64,000 nt of DNA, taken from Catenuloplanes indicus. Lineage in GTDB: Bacteria > Actinomycetota > Actinomycetes > Mycobacteriales > Micromonosporaceae. Each line of letters begins with the position of its first letter. Position 1 is the first letter of the stretch. A program made the position numbers and the translations under genes. Location: NCBI RefSeq assembly GCF_030813715.1, contig NZ_JAUSUZ010000001.1, positions 3,224,001 through 3,288,000 on the forward strand, given 5' to 3'. The notes under the pieces were generated by a model. That model was not told the origin of the DNA, ran no database searches, and saw only the letters and a list, made by a program, of their open reading frames with translations. This document shows, piece after piece, positions 46,810 through 56,233 of the stretch.

Positions 46810-47979
46810 GTGTTCTTCTGGCGCCGCGCTACCGGCAACACGCCGCTGACCAGGGAGGACCTGGCCAAGCGGGTGGTCAGGCGACTCCGCCGGCACGGCA
46901 TCCGGGACGCCCGTTACGACGCGGGCGACTTCGCCGTCCAGTACGACGGCGCGGTCCTCTACCTGGAGAACCTCTGGACCGAGATCGGCACCGCCGCCCC
47001 ACGCCAGCGGCGGGCCCGGGTCAACGCGTTCGTCGACACGCTGGTCCGCATGCCGGCCACGCCGGACGACTGGCACCGTGCCCGGCGGATGCTGCGCCCG
47101 GTGCTGCGCGGCGCCGCTCCGATGGCGGTGACCCGGAACCCACCGCTCGCCCGCCCCGCGCTGCCGTTCCTGGCCGAGATGCTGGTCCTGGACCTGCCCA
47201 CGTCGATGGCGTACGTGACCGCGGAGCACCTGCGCACCTGGGGCGTCACCGAGGACGAGGCCTACCGCGCCGCCCGGTCGAACCTGCGGGCCGGACCGGT
47301 CGCGCCACCGGCGCCGGGTGCGGGCGTGCCCACGATCCTGCACTTCGTGGACGAGGGCGACTCGTACTGTGCGTCGTTCCCGCTGGTCGACGGCTGGCTG
47401 GCCGGCCTCGCAGCGCGGCTGGACGGCAAGCGGCCGGTCGCGTTCCTGCCGGACCGGACGACCGTGGTGGTGACCACGGACGACCCGGACACGCTGCTGG
47501 CCACGTTCCCGCTGGTGGAGGCGGAGTTCCTGGAGTCGGCGCGGTCGACGTCACCGATGGCGTACGTGAGCGACCACCTGGGCCGCACCGTCCCCTACGA
47601 GGCACCGCCCGGCCACCCGCTGCACCACGCGGTCCGGCGCGCGGAACGGCTGCTGGCGCTGCGCGAGTACGACCGGCAGCACCACGCGGCCGCGACGCTG
47701 CCCGGCACGCCACTGCCGCTGCGGATGGCGCAGCGACCGGACGGCTCGACGTTCACCTACGCGCTCTGGTCCGGCGAGGCCCCCGCGCTGATGCCGGTCG
47801 CGGACCTGGTGGCGATCTCCGACGGCGAGGGCGGCACGTTCTTCGTACCGTGGGCCGAACTGGCGCTACGCGAGCTGTTCACGCCGGTGGACGACATCGC
47901 GCCGCCGCGCCACCTGGCACCGGACTTCCCGGACGAGGCCGCGCGCGCGGAGCTGAAGGGCTGCGAGATACAGCCCTGA
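46810..47979 (+). CDS. Uncharacterised protein, weak DUF1444 resemblance
   Basis: A 389-aa cytoplasmic protein starting with GTG at 46810 (GAGGTG six bases upstream). The middle (MAYVTAEHLRTWGVTEDEAY, then FVDEGDSYCASFPLVDGWLA) resembles the DUF1444 family, whose best-known member is YtpQ in Bacillus and whose function is unknown. No catalytic motif, signal peptide or membrane segment is apparent. It is divergent from comEA and probably monocistronic. Confidence 0.75.
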   Translation: MFFWRRATGNTPLTREDLAKRVVRRLRRHGIRDARYDAGDFAVQYDGAVLYLENLWTEIGTAAPRQRRARVNAFVDTLVRMPATPDDWHRARRMLRPVLRGAAPMAVTRNPPLARPALPFLAEMLVLDLPTSMAYVTAEHLRTWGVTEDEAYRAARSNLRAGPVAPPAPGAGVPTILHFVDEGDSYCASFPLVDGWLAGLAARLDGKRPVAFLPDRTTVVVTTDDPDTLLATFPLVEAEFLESARSTSPMAYVSDHLGRTVPYEAPPGHPLHHAVRRAERLLALREYDRQHHAAATLPGTPLPLRMAQRPDGSTFTYALWSGEAPALMPVADLVAISDGEGGTFFVPWAELALRELFTPVDDIAPPRHLAPDFPDEAARAELKGCEIQP

Positions 47980-48237
47980 TCAGTTGTGTGCGGGCGACGG
48001 CGGCACGTCCGGCACCAGCACCTCGCCGTATGAGGGGTTGTTCGAGGCCGCGAGCGCGAGCATCGCGTGCACGTGCGCGGCCGCGATGTGGTTCGCGTTC
48101 GCCTGGAGGTGAGCCGGATTGCCCTCGTCGCCGGGCTTCGCCTGGGTCACCCACGCGGTCCGGTCGGCCTCGTAGCCCGCGCGGCCCAGCAGCTTCTCGG
48201 CCACCCGGTAGTGTTCGTCGCCCGTCATGGGAACCAT
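47980..48237 (-). CDS. Small helical protein of unknown function
   Basis: An 85-aa protein, conserved-looking in composition with NANHIAAAHVHAMLALAAS as its core helix; ends in a Pro-rich tail. The ATG at 48237 has GGGGGA about seven bases upstream. Similar short ORFs occur beside other genes in actinomycetes but I can assign no family with confidence. It lies 41 bases after the degV gene and converges with the 389-aa gene. Confidence 0.65.
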   Translation of the reverse strand: MVPMTGDEHYRVAEKLLGRAGYEADRTAWVTQAKPGDEGNPAHLQANANHIAAAHVHAMLALAASNNPSYGEVLVPDVPPSPAHN

Positions 48238-48278
48238 GCTCGCGTCCCCCGGTTGCAGATGCCGCGAAATCCCGCAAA

Positions 48279-49100
48279 TCACCGCCGGTGGATCACCGCA
48301 CAGATCGCGCCCGGCCCGAGATGCGCACCGACCACCGCGCCGATCTCGGTGCAGTGCCGCGCCCGCAGCCTGGTCCCGACCCGCTCCGCGACGCGGGTCA
48401 GCAGCTCGGCCGCGCGCTCCGGCGCGGCCAGATGGTGCAGCGCCAGATCCGCGTCGCCGTCACCGGCCGCCTCCACGGTCAGGTCCGCGAGCCGGGCGAG
48501 CGCGCGACCGGCGGTGCGTACCTTGTCTCGCACCACGATCGCGCCGTCCGCGATCCGCAGGATCGGCTTGACCGACAACGCGGTCCCGACCAGCGCGGAC
48601 GCGGCGCCGATCCGCCCGCCGCGGCGCAGGAAGTCCAGCGTGTCCACGTAGAACAGCGACGTGGTGCGCTCGACCGTGGTCTGCGCGGCCTTGACCGCCT
48701 CGTCCAGGTCGGCGCAGGCGGCGGCCGCGAGTGCGGCGAAGCCGGTGGCCATCCCGGCGGACCGGGAGTCGATCACCCGGACCGCGTCGCCGAACGGCGC
48801 CGCGGCCAGCTGGGCGGCCTCGACCGTGCCGGACAGACGGGCGGAGAGGTGCACGGAGACGACGCCGGTGGCGCCGCCGTCCAGTAGCCGCCGGTACGCC
48901 TCGGCGAAGCGCTCCGGTGCCGGCCGGGACGTGGTGACCGGCACGCGCCGGTCACGCAGCATCCGGGACAGCTCGGCGGAGCTCAGGCCCGGGACCTCCG
49001 GCAGCTCACGGTCGCCGACCACGACGTGCAGCGGCACGACCGTGAGCCCGCCCGTGTCCGGCAGGTACGCCGTGGAGTCCGTGACGACCGCGACTGACAT
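48279..49100 (-). CDS. DegV family protein
   Basis: A 273-aa fatty-acid-binding DegV protein. VVTDSTAYLP at the start, TSRPAPERFAEAYRRLL and the FYVDTLDFLRRGGRIG block match the family, which presents fatty acids to a kinase (FakA/FakB type) in Gram-positives. A FakA partner is not visible in this window. The ATG at 49100 is used; a GTG at 49109 adds three residues. Confidence 0.93.
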   Translation of the reverse strand: MSVAVVTDSTAYLPDTGGLTVVPLHVVVGDRELPEVPGLSSAELSRMLRDRRVPVTTSRPAPERFAEAYRRLLDGGATGVVSVHLSARLSGTVEAAQLAAAPFGDAVRVIDSRSAGMATGFAALAAAACADLDEAVKAAQTTVERTTSLFYVDTLDFLRRGGRIGAASALVGTALSVKPILRIADGAIVVRDKVRTAGRALARLADLTVEAAGDGDADLALHHLAAPERAAELLTRVAERVGTRLRARHCTEIGAVVGAHLGPGAICAVIHRR

Positions 49101-49129
49101 GCCGGGCACGGTAACGCATCCTGGCCGGT

Positions 49130-49567
49130 TCAGCCCGCTCGCACGGATTTCACCTGCAGTGGCGTGCCCTGCTGGCAGGTGCTCATGATGTTCTCGCCGA
49201 GCGTGCCGGTGACGGTCACCCGCGCGCCGACCTTGGCCACGTTCACGTCGCCGCCGAGCAGCAGGTAGGACGTACGGCCGTCGGAGATGAGCCGGCAGCC
49301 CGGCTCGACACCGGCCGTGACCTGCCCGGTCACCGTGATCTCCAGTGGCTTGTCCGGCTTGCCGGACATGTCCGGAAGCGGGATGCCGGGATCGGACGGC
49401 AGCAGCGGGTCCGGCGACGGCGTGACCGCGACGGAGGACGGCGCGGCCGTGACCCCGGGCCCCGACGACGACGGGGACGACGAGGGCGATGAGGACGGCG
49501 CCCCGCAGGCGGTCAGCGCGAGACCGGCGACGACGACGGGCAGGAGAAGGAACCGGCGCATGGTCAT
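49130..49567 (-). CDS. Small secreted lipoprotein
   Basis: A 145-aa lipoprotein: signal peptide with lipobox LTAC (about 18-21), a Ser/Pro-rich linker (24-60), and a small beta-rich domain (PLEITVTGQVTAGVEPGC, then VGARVTVTGTL), possibly OB-like. Two cysteines (in EPGC and STCQ) could pair. No family recognised. Confidence 0.78.
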   Translation of the reverse strand: MTMRRFLLLPVVVAGLALTACGAPSSSPSSSPSSSGPGVTAAPSSVAVTPSPDPLLPSDPGIPLPDMSGKPDKPLEITVTGQVTAGVEPGCRLISDGRTSYLLLGGDVNVAKVGARVTVTGTLGENIMSTCQQGTPLQVKSVRAG

Positions 49568-49604
49568 GATGGCTACGACGCTACCGGCCGGCGCCGGGTT
49601 CCGC

Positions 49605-50231
49605 TCAGACCGGCGCCGGGATCGCCTTCTCCGGCCACGGGCCCACGTTGTGCGCACGCAGCTGCCAGCCGCGCGGCGACTCCACGATCTCGGTCCAGTG
49701 GCAGTTCTGCAGCGGCCGGATCGCGGCCATCACGGCCGACGGCCAGCTCAGCATGTCGCCGAAGCCCTGCCGGGCCGCCCCGCCGTGGGTGGCGACCACC
49801 ACGACCGCACCGGGGTGCCGCTCCGCGATCTCGCGCAGCGCCTCGCCGACCCGCTTGCCGACGTGGTCGTTGCGCTCGACCTCCGCGCCCACGTCCGGGT
49901 CGCCGCCGGTCCACCGCGCGTACGCCTCCGGGTGCCGCTCGGCGATCTCCGGGTTGGTCAGGCCCTGGAACTGGCCGTAGTGCCGCTCACGCAACCGCGC
50001 GTCCTCGGTCACCGGCAGCTCGGTGAGCGCGGCCAGCGCGTCCGCGGTGTGCCGGGCACGGAGCAGGTCACTGGCGTAGAGCGCGGCCGGCTCCAGCCCG
50101 GCCAGCAGCGGCGCGGCGGTGGCCGCCTGCGACCGGCCGAGCGCGTTCAGCGGCACGTCGGTCTGGCCCTGGACGCGGCCCTCCGCGTTCCAGTCCGTGT
50201 TGCCGTGCCGCCAGATGATCAGTCTGGTCAC
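49605..50231 (-). CDS. Histidine phosphatase family protein (phosphoglycerate mutase-like)
   Basis: A 208-aa histidine phosphatase. WRHGNTDWN (7-15) carries the catalytic His and ATHGG the second His; RERHYGQFQGL is the family's specificity segment. It is more likely a phosphatase than a glycolytic mutase. The GTG start overlaps the rsfS stop by four bases; nadD-rsfS-phosphatase is a frequent actinobacterial arrangement. Confidence 0.93.
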   Translation of the reverse strand: MTRLIIWRHGNTDWNAEGRVQGQTDVPLNALGRSQAATAAPLLAGLEPAALYASDLLRARHTADALAALTELPVTEDARLRERHYGQFQGLTNPEIAERHPEAYARWTGGDPDVGAEVERNDHVGKRVGEALREIAERHPGAVVVVATHGGAARQGFGDMLSWPSAVMAAIRPLQNCHWTEIVESPRGWQLRAHNVGPWPEKAIPAPV

Positions 50232-50632
50232 GCCGCCGAACCCGCGCCGGCCTCGGCCTCGACCAGGTCGCGGTCGACGAACGGCACGATCGGGCAGTCC
50301 TTCCACAGCCGGTCGAGCGCGTAGAACTCGCGTTCCTCCGAGTGCTGGACGTGCACGATGATGTCGTTGTAGTCCAGCAGGACCCAACGACCGGATCGCT
50401 CACCCTCCTTGCGGATCGGCTTCGCCTTCTCCGGGAGCTTGAGCAGCTCCTCCTCGATGGCATCGACGATCGCGAGCACCTGGCGCTCGTTCGGCGCGGA
50501 GGCGATCACGAAGGCGTCCGTGATGGGAAGCTGGTCGCCGACGTCGATCACGACGACGTCCTCGGCCTTCTTGTCTGCGGCGGCTTGAGCGGCAGCAAGG
50601 GCCAGCTCTAGGGCGCGCTCGGGTACCGTCAC
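50228..50632 (-). CDS. rsfS: Ribosomal silencing factor RsfS
   Basis: A 134-aa protein that binds L14 and blocks subunit joining in starvation. DVVVIDVGDQLPITDAFVIA and WVLLDYNDIIVHVQH are the typical strands. GTG start at 50632. It follows nadD by about 100 bases. Confidence 0.97.
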   Translation of the reverse strand: MTVPERALELALAAAQAAADKKAEDVVVIDVGDQLPITDAFVIASAPNERQVLAIVDAIEEELLKLPEKAKPIRKEGERSGRWVLLDYNDIIVHVQHSEEREFYALDRLWKDCPIVPFVDRDLVEAEAGAGSAA

Positions 50633-50734
50633 CCGGGCTCCTTCCGTGGGTACAGCAACAACCGTTCCAGGGTCTCACAACCGAGGACCGATCGTCTCCT
50701 CACTTCCGCCCCAGATCGGATACAAGGGGATAAA

Positions 50735-51331
50735 CTACCCAGCGTACAGCCCTCGTTTTGCGATGTACTGCACCACACCGTCCGGCACCAGGTACCAGAC
50801 CGGCTTCCCGGCCACCACGCGCGCGCGGCAGGCGGTCGACGAGATCGCCATCGCCGGGATCTCGACCAGGCTGACCGCGTCCTCCGGCAGGTGCGCGCTG
50901 GACAGCTCGAAACCCGGACGGGTGACGCCGACGAACCGGGCCAGCTCGAACATGCGCTCCGCGTCCTTCCAGGAGAGCATCTTCTCGACCGCGTCCGCGC
51001 CGGTGATGAAGAACAGCTCCGCGTCCGGCCCGTAGACCGCGCGAAGGTCACGCAGCGTATCGACGGTGTAGGTGGGTCCCGGACGGTCGATGTCCACCCG
51101 GCTCACCGTGAAGCGCGGGTTGGACGCGGTCGCGATCACCGTCATCAGGTACCGGTCCTCGGCCGGCGTGACCGCCTGCCGCCCCTTCTGCCACGGCTGC
51201 CCGGTCGGGACGAAAACCACCTCGTCCAGCCCGAACCGATCCGCGACCTCACTGGCCGCGACCAGGTGACCGTTGTGAATCGGATCGAACGTGCCGCCCA
51301 TGATGCCGATCCGCTGCCCACGCTCACCCAC
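50735..51331 (-). CDS. nadD: Nicotinate-nucleotide adenylyltransferase
   Basis: A 198-aa enzyme of NAD synthesis that adenylates nicotinate mononucleotide. [10 protein letters not shown] (13-22) and the later [12 protein letters not shown] (ISSTxxR motif) bind ATP. The GTG at 51331 is chosen since GGGAAG lies about ten bases upstream; a longer frame extends to 51403. The usual neighbours proB-proA between obgE and nadD are not here. Confidence 0.97.
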   Translation of the reverse strand: MGERGQRIGIMGGTFDPIHNGHLVAASEVADRFGLDEVVFVPTGQPWQKGRQAVTPAEDRYLMTVIATASNPRFTVSRVDIDRPGPTYTVDTLRDLRAVYGPDAELFFITGADAVEKMLSWKDAERMFELARFVGVTRPGFELSSAHLPEDAVSLVEIPAMAISSTACRARVVAGKPVWYLVPDGVVQYIAKRGLYAG

Positions 51332-51402
51332 GCCAGTGATCTTCCCTCGCTCGTGCCCGACCGGCAATCCATCGTCAAAAACAAGATCAAAATCCACGGC
51401 CA

Positions 51403-51435
51403 CCAGGGGGTACGACCGGGAGCCGCACCCCCTGG
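51403..51435 (-). terminator. Possible terminator after pepN
   Basis: A 9-bp perfect stem (51403-51411 with 51427-51435) and 15-base loop lie just beyond the pepN stop at 51444; no U run follows. Confidence 0.5.
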
Positions 51436-51443
51436 CTCCACGG

Positions 51444-53957
51444 TCAGACGCCGCGGGCCTTGAGCGCCCGGCGCATGTCGTCGTCCGCGTCGGTGACCGC
51501 GCGGCGTACCGCCGGATGCAGGTCGTCGCGCGCGAGCAGGCGTGCCGCGGCCGCCCGCGTCTCCGTCGACACCGCGAACGCCGGGAAGGTGAGCGCGGCC
51601 AGCCGCTCCGCCGACCACCCGGACCGGAGTCCCGCCGCCGCCGGGATCTCCGCGAAGTACCGCGCGACGAACGGCGCGGTCAGCTCACTCTGCTCCGGAT
51701 GCCAGAATCCCTGCGCGTACGCCACCAGCGAGCGGTTGGACAGCGTCTCGTCCGTGTAGAGGCGCTGCCAGGCCCGCTCCTTCGCCTCCGGATCGGGCAG
51801 CGCGGCCCGGCACGTGCCGGCCCACAGCTCACCGGCCGCGCTGCGGTCCCGCGCGGACTCCGCCTCGATCTCGGCCTCGCCGGCCTCGCCCAGCACCACC
51901 AGGCTCGCCAGCAGCCGCCAGCGCAGGTCGGCGTCGACCGCCAGCCCGTCCGGTACGCCGTCACCGGCCAGCCAGCCACGCAGCCGCGCCGTGTCCCGCG
52001 TGGTGGCGATCAGCGAGCGGGCCGCGGCCAGCTGCAGCGACTGCCCAGCCGGTGCGGCGGCCAGCAGCCGGTCGGCCGCGGTCGCGATCAGCAGCAGCGC
52101 GTCCTCCCGGGCCGCGCCGTCCAGGTACCGGTCGACCAGCCGACCGGTGAGCAGCAGCACGTCCTCCACGATGATCACCTCGCGCTCGACCGGCAGCGCC
52201 GCGAGCACCAGCGAGACCAGGTCCGCGACCGGGCGGTCCGCGTCCTGCACCGCGTCGATCATGGAGCCCCAGATCACCGCGCGGGTCAGCGAGTCCTCGA
52301 TGCCGGGCAGCACCAGCGGCACCGCGGCCACGGACGCGTCGTCCAGCCGGACCTTCGCGTAGGTCAGATCACCGTCGTTGAGCAGCAGCAGGTCGGCCGC
52401 GCGCTGCCCGGCGAGCCGGTCCAGCACGGTGCGCCCGCCGTCCTCGGCCGGGGTCAGATCGACCTCGAAGCGCTCCCGGCAGACCATCTCGGCACCGGCT
52501 CGGTCGTAGAGCCCGATCCGGATCCGGTGCGGGCGCAGCGTCGGGTGGCTCTCCGGCGCGGTCTGCCGGACCGCGACCTCGGCCCAGGTGCCGTCCGGTC
52601 CCGGCGTGACCTCCGGGGTGAGCGTGTTGACCTGTGCCGTACGCAGCCACAGGTCGGCCCAGCCGGTCAGGTCCCGGCCGCTCGACCGGCTGAGCGCGTC
52701 GAGCAGGTCGGCGAGCGTGGCGTTGCCGAACGCGTGCGCCCGGAAGTACTCGCGCAGGCCGGTCAGGAACGCCTCGTCGCCGAGGAACGCGACCAGCTGG
52801 CGGAGTACGGACGCGCCCTTCGCGTACGAGATGCCGTCGAAGTTGAGCAGCGCGAGCGCGGAGTCCGGAAGCTCCGCCGGTGCGACCGGGTGCGTGGACG
52901 GGCGCTGGTCGGCCGCGTAACCCCAGGCCTTGCGCCGCATGCCGAACGTGGTCCAGGTCTTCCGGTCGGTCACCTCGGCGATCACCCGGTAGCCCATGTG
53001 CTCGGCGAACGACTCGTTCAGCCACAGGTCGTCCCACCAGCGCATCGTGACCAGGTCCCCGAACCACATGTGCGCCATCTCGTGCGCGATCACGGTGTCC
53101 CGCAGCTCGTGCTCGCTCTCGGTGACCGCGGAGCGGAACACATAGTCGTCGCGGAACGTGACCAGGCCCGGGTTCTCCATCGCACCGGCGTTGAACTCCG
53201 GCACGAACGCCTGGTCGTACTTGCCGAACGGGTACCGCACCTGGAACAGCTCGTGGAACCGGTCCAGGCAGCGCGCGGTGACGTCCAGGATCGACTCCGC
53301 GTCCTTGTCGAGATCGCCGGCGAGCGAACGGCGGCAGTAGAGCCCCAGCGGAATCCCGTCGTGCTCGCCGCTGACCAGGTGGTACGGCCCCGCGATCAGC
53401 GAGAAGAAGTAGGTGGCCAGCGGCTGCGTGCGCGCGAACGTCCAGAGCCCGTCCTCGCGAGCGGCCTCCGCACCGTTCGCGGCGACGAGCCAGCCCTCGG
53501 GCGCCCGCACGGTGAGCGTGAACGGCGCCTTCAGGTCGGGCTGGTCGAACGAGGCGAAGACCTTCTCCGACTCGTCCAGGAAGGAGGCACCGTAGAGGTA
53601 CACCTCGCCGTCCGCCGGGTCCACGAACCGGTGAAGCCCGTCGCCCGAATTCGTGTACGCCATCTCCGCGTCGACCACCAGCACGTTCTCCGCGCCGCCG
53701 GTGAGCAGCGCGTCGAGCGGCAGCCGGTTGGCGTCGAGCGTGGCGACGTCCAGGTCGGTGCCGTTGAGCCGGGCGGAGATCAGCCGGTGCGGCTTGACCT
53801 CCGCGAACGTCGGGCCGGGCGCGGACGCCCGGAATCGGATCGTGGTGCTCGATCGGAACAGCTCCGGACCACCCGTGAGGTCTAGGTGGATCTCATAGCC
53901 GTCGACGGTCAGCAGTGCGGCGCGTTCCACGGCCTCCGCACGAGTCAGGCTGCGCAT
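51444..53957 (-). CDS. pepN: Aminopeptidase N (M1 family)
   Basis: An 837-aa zinc aminopeptidase. GAMENPG (near residue 265) and [10 protein letters not shown] with the downstream NESFAEH are the exopeptidase and zinc-binding motifs. A typical M1 layout: N-terminal saddle domain, thermolysin-like catalytic domain, and the long ERAP1-like C-terminal domain. No signal peptide, so cytosolic. It releases N-terminal amino acids from peptides. Confidence 0.97.
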   Translation of the reverse strand: MRSLTRAEAVERAALLTVDGYEIHLDLTGGPELFRSSTTIRFRASAPGPTFAEVKPHRLISARLNGTDLDVATLDANRLPLDALLTGGAENVLVVDAEMAYTNSGDGLHRFVDPADGEVYLYGASFLDESEKVFASFDQPDLKAPFTLTVRAPEGWLVAANGAEAAREDGLWTFARTQPLATYFFSLIAGPYHLVSGEHDGIPLGLYCRRSLAGDLDKDAESILDVTARCLDRFHELFQVRYPFGKYDQAFVPEFNAGAMENPGLVTFRDDYVFRSAVTESEHELRDTVIAHEMAHMWFGDLVTMRWWDDLWLNESFAEHMGYRVIAEVTDRKTWTTFGMRRKAWGYAADQRPSTHPVAPAELPDSALALLNFDGISYAKGASVLRQLVAFLGDEAFLTGLREYFRAHAFGNATLADLLDALSRSSGRDLTGWADLWLRTAQVNTLTPEVTPGPDGTWAEVAVRQTAPESHPTLRPHRIRIGLYDRAGAEMVCRERFEVDLTPAEDGGRTVLDRLAGQRAADLLLLNDGDLTYAKVRLDDASVAAVPLVLPGIEDSLTRAVIWGSMIDAVQDADRPVADLVSLVLAALPVEREVIIVEDVLLLTGRLVDRYLDGAAREDALLLIATAADRLLAAAPAGQSLQLAAARSLIATTRDTARLRGWLAGDGVPDGLAVDADLRWRLLASLVVLGEAGEAEIEAESARDRSAAGELWAGTCRAALPDPEAKERAWQRLYTDETLSNRSLVAYAQGFWHPEQSELTAPFVARYFAEIPAAAGLRSGWSAERLAALTFPAFAVSTETRAAAARLLARDDLHPAVRRAVTDADDDMRRALKARGV

Positions 53958-54088
53958 CGGACCATCCTCCCCGTTCCGGTCCCGGCGGCAACCCCGGGTA
54001 ACCTGTATCCCGCGATGTGACGTGGCGCACTGGTTCGCCCGCGTCGTCGCTCCCCCGATTCCTCGACCACATCCTCCAGGGAGTCCTC

Positions 54089-54316
54089 ATGACCACGCCT
54101 CACCCCAAGGGCGACTTCGACCTCTCCCGCGCGGTGTGGCAGTCGGCCGGGCCGGGCGAGGGCGGCGACGGCAGCTCCGTCGAGGTCGCCTTCGTCGACG
54201 ACCTGATCGGCATGCGCAACGGCGCCGACCCGGACGGTCCCGTCCTGGTCTTCACCCAGGCCGAGTGGGACGCCTTCGTCGAGGGCGCCAAGGACGGCGA
54301 GTTCGACCTGGAGTGA
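54089..54316 (+). CDS. DUF397 protein without an adjacent XRE partner
   Basis: A 75-aa protein of the DUF397 family (AVWQSAGPGEGGDGSSVEVA, followed by VLVFTQAEWDAFVEGAKDGEFDL). Members usually stand next to an XRE regulator with which they form antitoxin-like or developmental regulatory pairs in actinomycetes. No such gene is within several kilobases. The usual Cys before VEVA is missing here. Start ATG 54089 has GGGAG five bases upstream. Confidence 0.85.
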   Translation: MTTPHPKGDFDLSRAVWQSAGPGEGGDGSSVEVAFVDDLIGMRNGADPDGPVLVFTQAEWDAFVEGAKDGEFDLE

Positions 54317-54322
54317 GCCCGC

Positions 54323-54979
54323 TCAGGCGACCCCGCAGACGCCCCCGTTGACGTGGCAGAGCCGGGGCGGCGCGTCCGCACCCGTGCGCTCGAAGTGGAG
54401 GCGCAGCGAGACGGACGCGCCCGCGCTCAACGGCACGGTACTGATGAACGTGTAGAGCGCCCCGTCCCGGCTCATCGTGGCCTGCGGCGCCGACTCCACC
54501 CAGAACGTGCGCAACTCCCCCACGTTGTCCTCGAACGCTATCTGCAGCGACCAGTGCCGTACCCCCGTGGTGGGGTTGGTTATCAGCACCTCGCCGATGA
54601 ACGAGTCGCCGTAGGAGTTCAGCACGCGGAAGGTGCCGGAGGCATCGGTCCGCTGCCGGCCCGACGCCTCCGCACCCGCGATCAGTGACCTCTCCCCCAC
54701 GCCGCTCGGCGTCGGGGCAGCATGGCCCGGCACCCGGGACAGCTCGGGCGTCTTCGGCCCCGGGTCGGCGGCCCGCGCGCTCTCCGTCGCGGGCGCCGCG
54801 GCCTGCTGCGCGGCGTCGAACGGCACGAGCGTCAGCGCCGCGACCAGCAGACCGGTCGCCACCCCGGCCACGGCCAGCACCGGCACCCACGGCACGGCGC
54901 CCCGGTCCCGCTCGACCGGCACCGACCGCCGCTCACCGTGCCTCGCCGGCATGCGCTCCCCATCCACGTGTTCCGTCAC
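54323..54979 (-). CDS. Membrane-anchored protein with cellulose-binding CBM2-like domain
   Basis: A 218-aa protein: charged N-terminus, one transmembrane helix (about 31-53), a Pro/Ala-rich linker and a C-terminal beta domain (about 115-218). The last part (WSLQIAFEDNVGELRTFWVE, then GASVSLRLHFERTG) resembles family 2 carbohydrate-binding modules, with two C-terminal cysteines that could pair. No catalytic domain is attached. The CBM2 assignment is by pattern only. It is convergent with the DUF397 gene, six bases apart. Confidence 0.68.
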   Translation of the reverse strand: MTEHVDGERMPARHGERRSVPVERDRGAVPWVPVLAVAGVATGLLVAALTLVPFDAAQQAAAPATESARAADPGPKTPELSRVPGHAAPTPSGVGERSLIAGAEASGRQRTDASGTFRVLNSYGDSFIGEVLITNPTTGVRHWSLQIAFEDNVGELRTFWVESAPQATMSRDGALYTFISTVPLSAGASVSLRLHFERTGADAPPRLCHVNGGVCGVA

Positions 54980-55076
54980 GACCGAGTGAGATTAGCCGGA
55001 CCGATGCCCGGATGGACATCGCACGTACCGGATTGACCGAATCGACGCTCGATCGTGGACGGTCGCGGGAGCGGGC

Positions 55077-55610
55077 TCACGGCCGGATGTCGACCAGGCT
55101 GAGCAGCTCCGGCAGCCCGTCCACGCCGCGGCCGACCCGGCGCAGGCGCAGCACCAGCGCGGCCGCGGTCAGCACCGGAGGACCGTCCGGCACGCCCGGG
55201 TCCAGCCGCTCGCGGGTCCAGACCTCGATGTCGTCCCAGCTGAAGAACCGCTCCCGGCCGGCCGGCCGCATCGACACCGGCACCGGCGCGCCCGGCTCAC
55301 CGAACGTGCCGGTCAGCCAGGTGCGAAACCACTCCTCGGGCCGGCCGAGCCGGGATGCCGCCTCCGGGATCGTCACCTCGTCGCGCGGTTCCACCCGGAT
55401 CGGCCGCAGCCCGACCCGCTCCAGATCGTGCGTGGCCGAGACGATCGCGGTGGCGAGCCGTGGCGCCGCCCGGTCGAACCACACCACGCCGACCTGCTCC
55501 TCCGGCGCGACCTCGACGCCGGGCGTGTCCGGGAGACCGACCAGCGCGACGGCCTGCGCGTCGGTCGGCGGCGTGTCCACCACCATGCGGAACTGGAAGA
55601 CCGGCATCAT
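55077..55610 (-). CDS. HTH protein of a probable toxin-antitoxin-like pair (antitoxin candidate)
   Basis: A 177-aa protein with an N-terminal domain (about 1-75, FQFRMVVDTPPTDAQAVALV ... FDRAAPRLATAIVSATHDLE) and a C-terminal MerR/excisionase-type helix-turn-helix (VTIPEAASRLGRPEEWFRTW ... RFFSWDDIEVWTRERL). In actinomycetes this two-domain protein is often found right after a small HicA-like gene, acting as the probable antitoxin and autoregulator. The ATG at 55610 overlaps the upstream gene's stop by four bases (ATGA). Function by context and domain pattern only. Confidence 0.68.
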   Translation of the reverse strand: MMPVFQFRMVVDTPPTDAQAVALVGLPDTPGVEVAPEEQVGVVWFDRAAPRLATAIVSATHDLERVGLRPIRVEPRDEVTIPEAASRLGRPEEWFRTWLTGTFGEPGAPVPVSMRPAGRERFFSWDDIEVWTRERLDPGVPDGPPVLTAAALVLRLRRVGRGVDGLPELLSLVDIRP

Positions 55611-55867
55611 CGGCCGCTCCGTCCGTGCTGACCCGGGCGGGGCCGGTGCGCGACGTGGTTGTCCAGGAAGACCATGAGCCGGCTGCGCTGCCGGGCCGGG
55701 TCCTGGGCCCGCACCGGGACCGAGATCCGCCGGGCGCCGGTCGCGCACTCGACCCACCCCCAGAGCGGCCCCTGCCCGGCCCGGATCGTCACCAGCCCGG
55801 CATCGCGGCACTCGTGCAGCGCGGCCTCGATGGCGGGGCTCGGGTGTGCCTTCGTGACGTTCACCAT
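55607..55867 (-). CDS. Small HicA-like protein, toxin candidate lacking the usual histidine
   Basis: An 86-aa protein. Residues about 10-70 follow the alpha-beta-beta-beta-alpha pattern of HicA mRNA interferases (IEAALHECRDAGLVTIRAG, GPLWGWVECATGARRISVPV, DPARQRSRLMVFL), but the usual Gly-Ser-His segment with the catalytic histidine reads GQGPLWGW. It may be an inactive or altered member of the fold. A strong GGAGGGAGG site precedes the ATG at 55867, and the end overlaps the HTH gene by four bases. HicA genes also come first in their operons. Confidence 0.6.
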   Translation of the reverse strand: MVNVTKAHPSPAIEAALHECRDAGLVTIRAGQGPLWGWVECATGARRISVPVRAQDPARQRSRLMVFLDNHVAHRPRPGQHGRSGR

Positions 55868-56115
55868 GCGCCTCCCTCCGGCGGGTGCGGGCCCGCCTCG
55901 TCGCGGTCGGTTCCCGGCCGCTCCGTGCGGTGATCGGCCGGGCCGGGGTGGCTTTCGGCCCCGGCACGCATCACGATCCACCCGCCGCCGGGCCTTCCGG
56001 AGGAGCCACCGACCGGGGCCAACGCACCCGCACCGGCGCTGGCCCCCCTTACCGGCCCCGGTCCGGCACCCGCCCGCCCGTCCCGCGGGGTGGCGCCGGC
56101 GTCGTCCGGTGGCGG

Positions 56116-56160
56116 CGCGATCCACCGGGCACGTGCCAGCGGTGTGTCCGGTGGATCGCG
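56116..56160 (-). repeat. Inverted repeat, 13-bp perfect stem
   Basis: CGCGATCCACCGG (56116-56128) pairs with CCGGTGGATCGCG (56148-56160) around a 19-base loop. Confidence 0.85.
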
Positions 56161-56174
56161 GTGTCCCGTGGCCG

Positions 56175-56233
56175 GAGCCGGTATCGACGTGGGGTGCCGG
56201 GCTGCGGCGACGCCCGTACGTCGATACCGGCTC
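56175..56233 (-). terminator. Large hairpin after the 133-aa gene, 16-bp perfect stem
   Basis: A perfect 16-bp inverted repeat (56175-56190 with 56218-56233) with a 27-base loop begins two bases beyond the stop codon at 56236. It probably terminates the gene, though the stem is longer and the loop larger than usual and no U tract follows. Confidence 0.65.
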
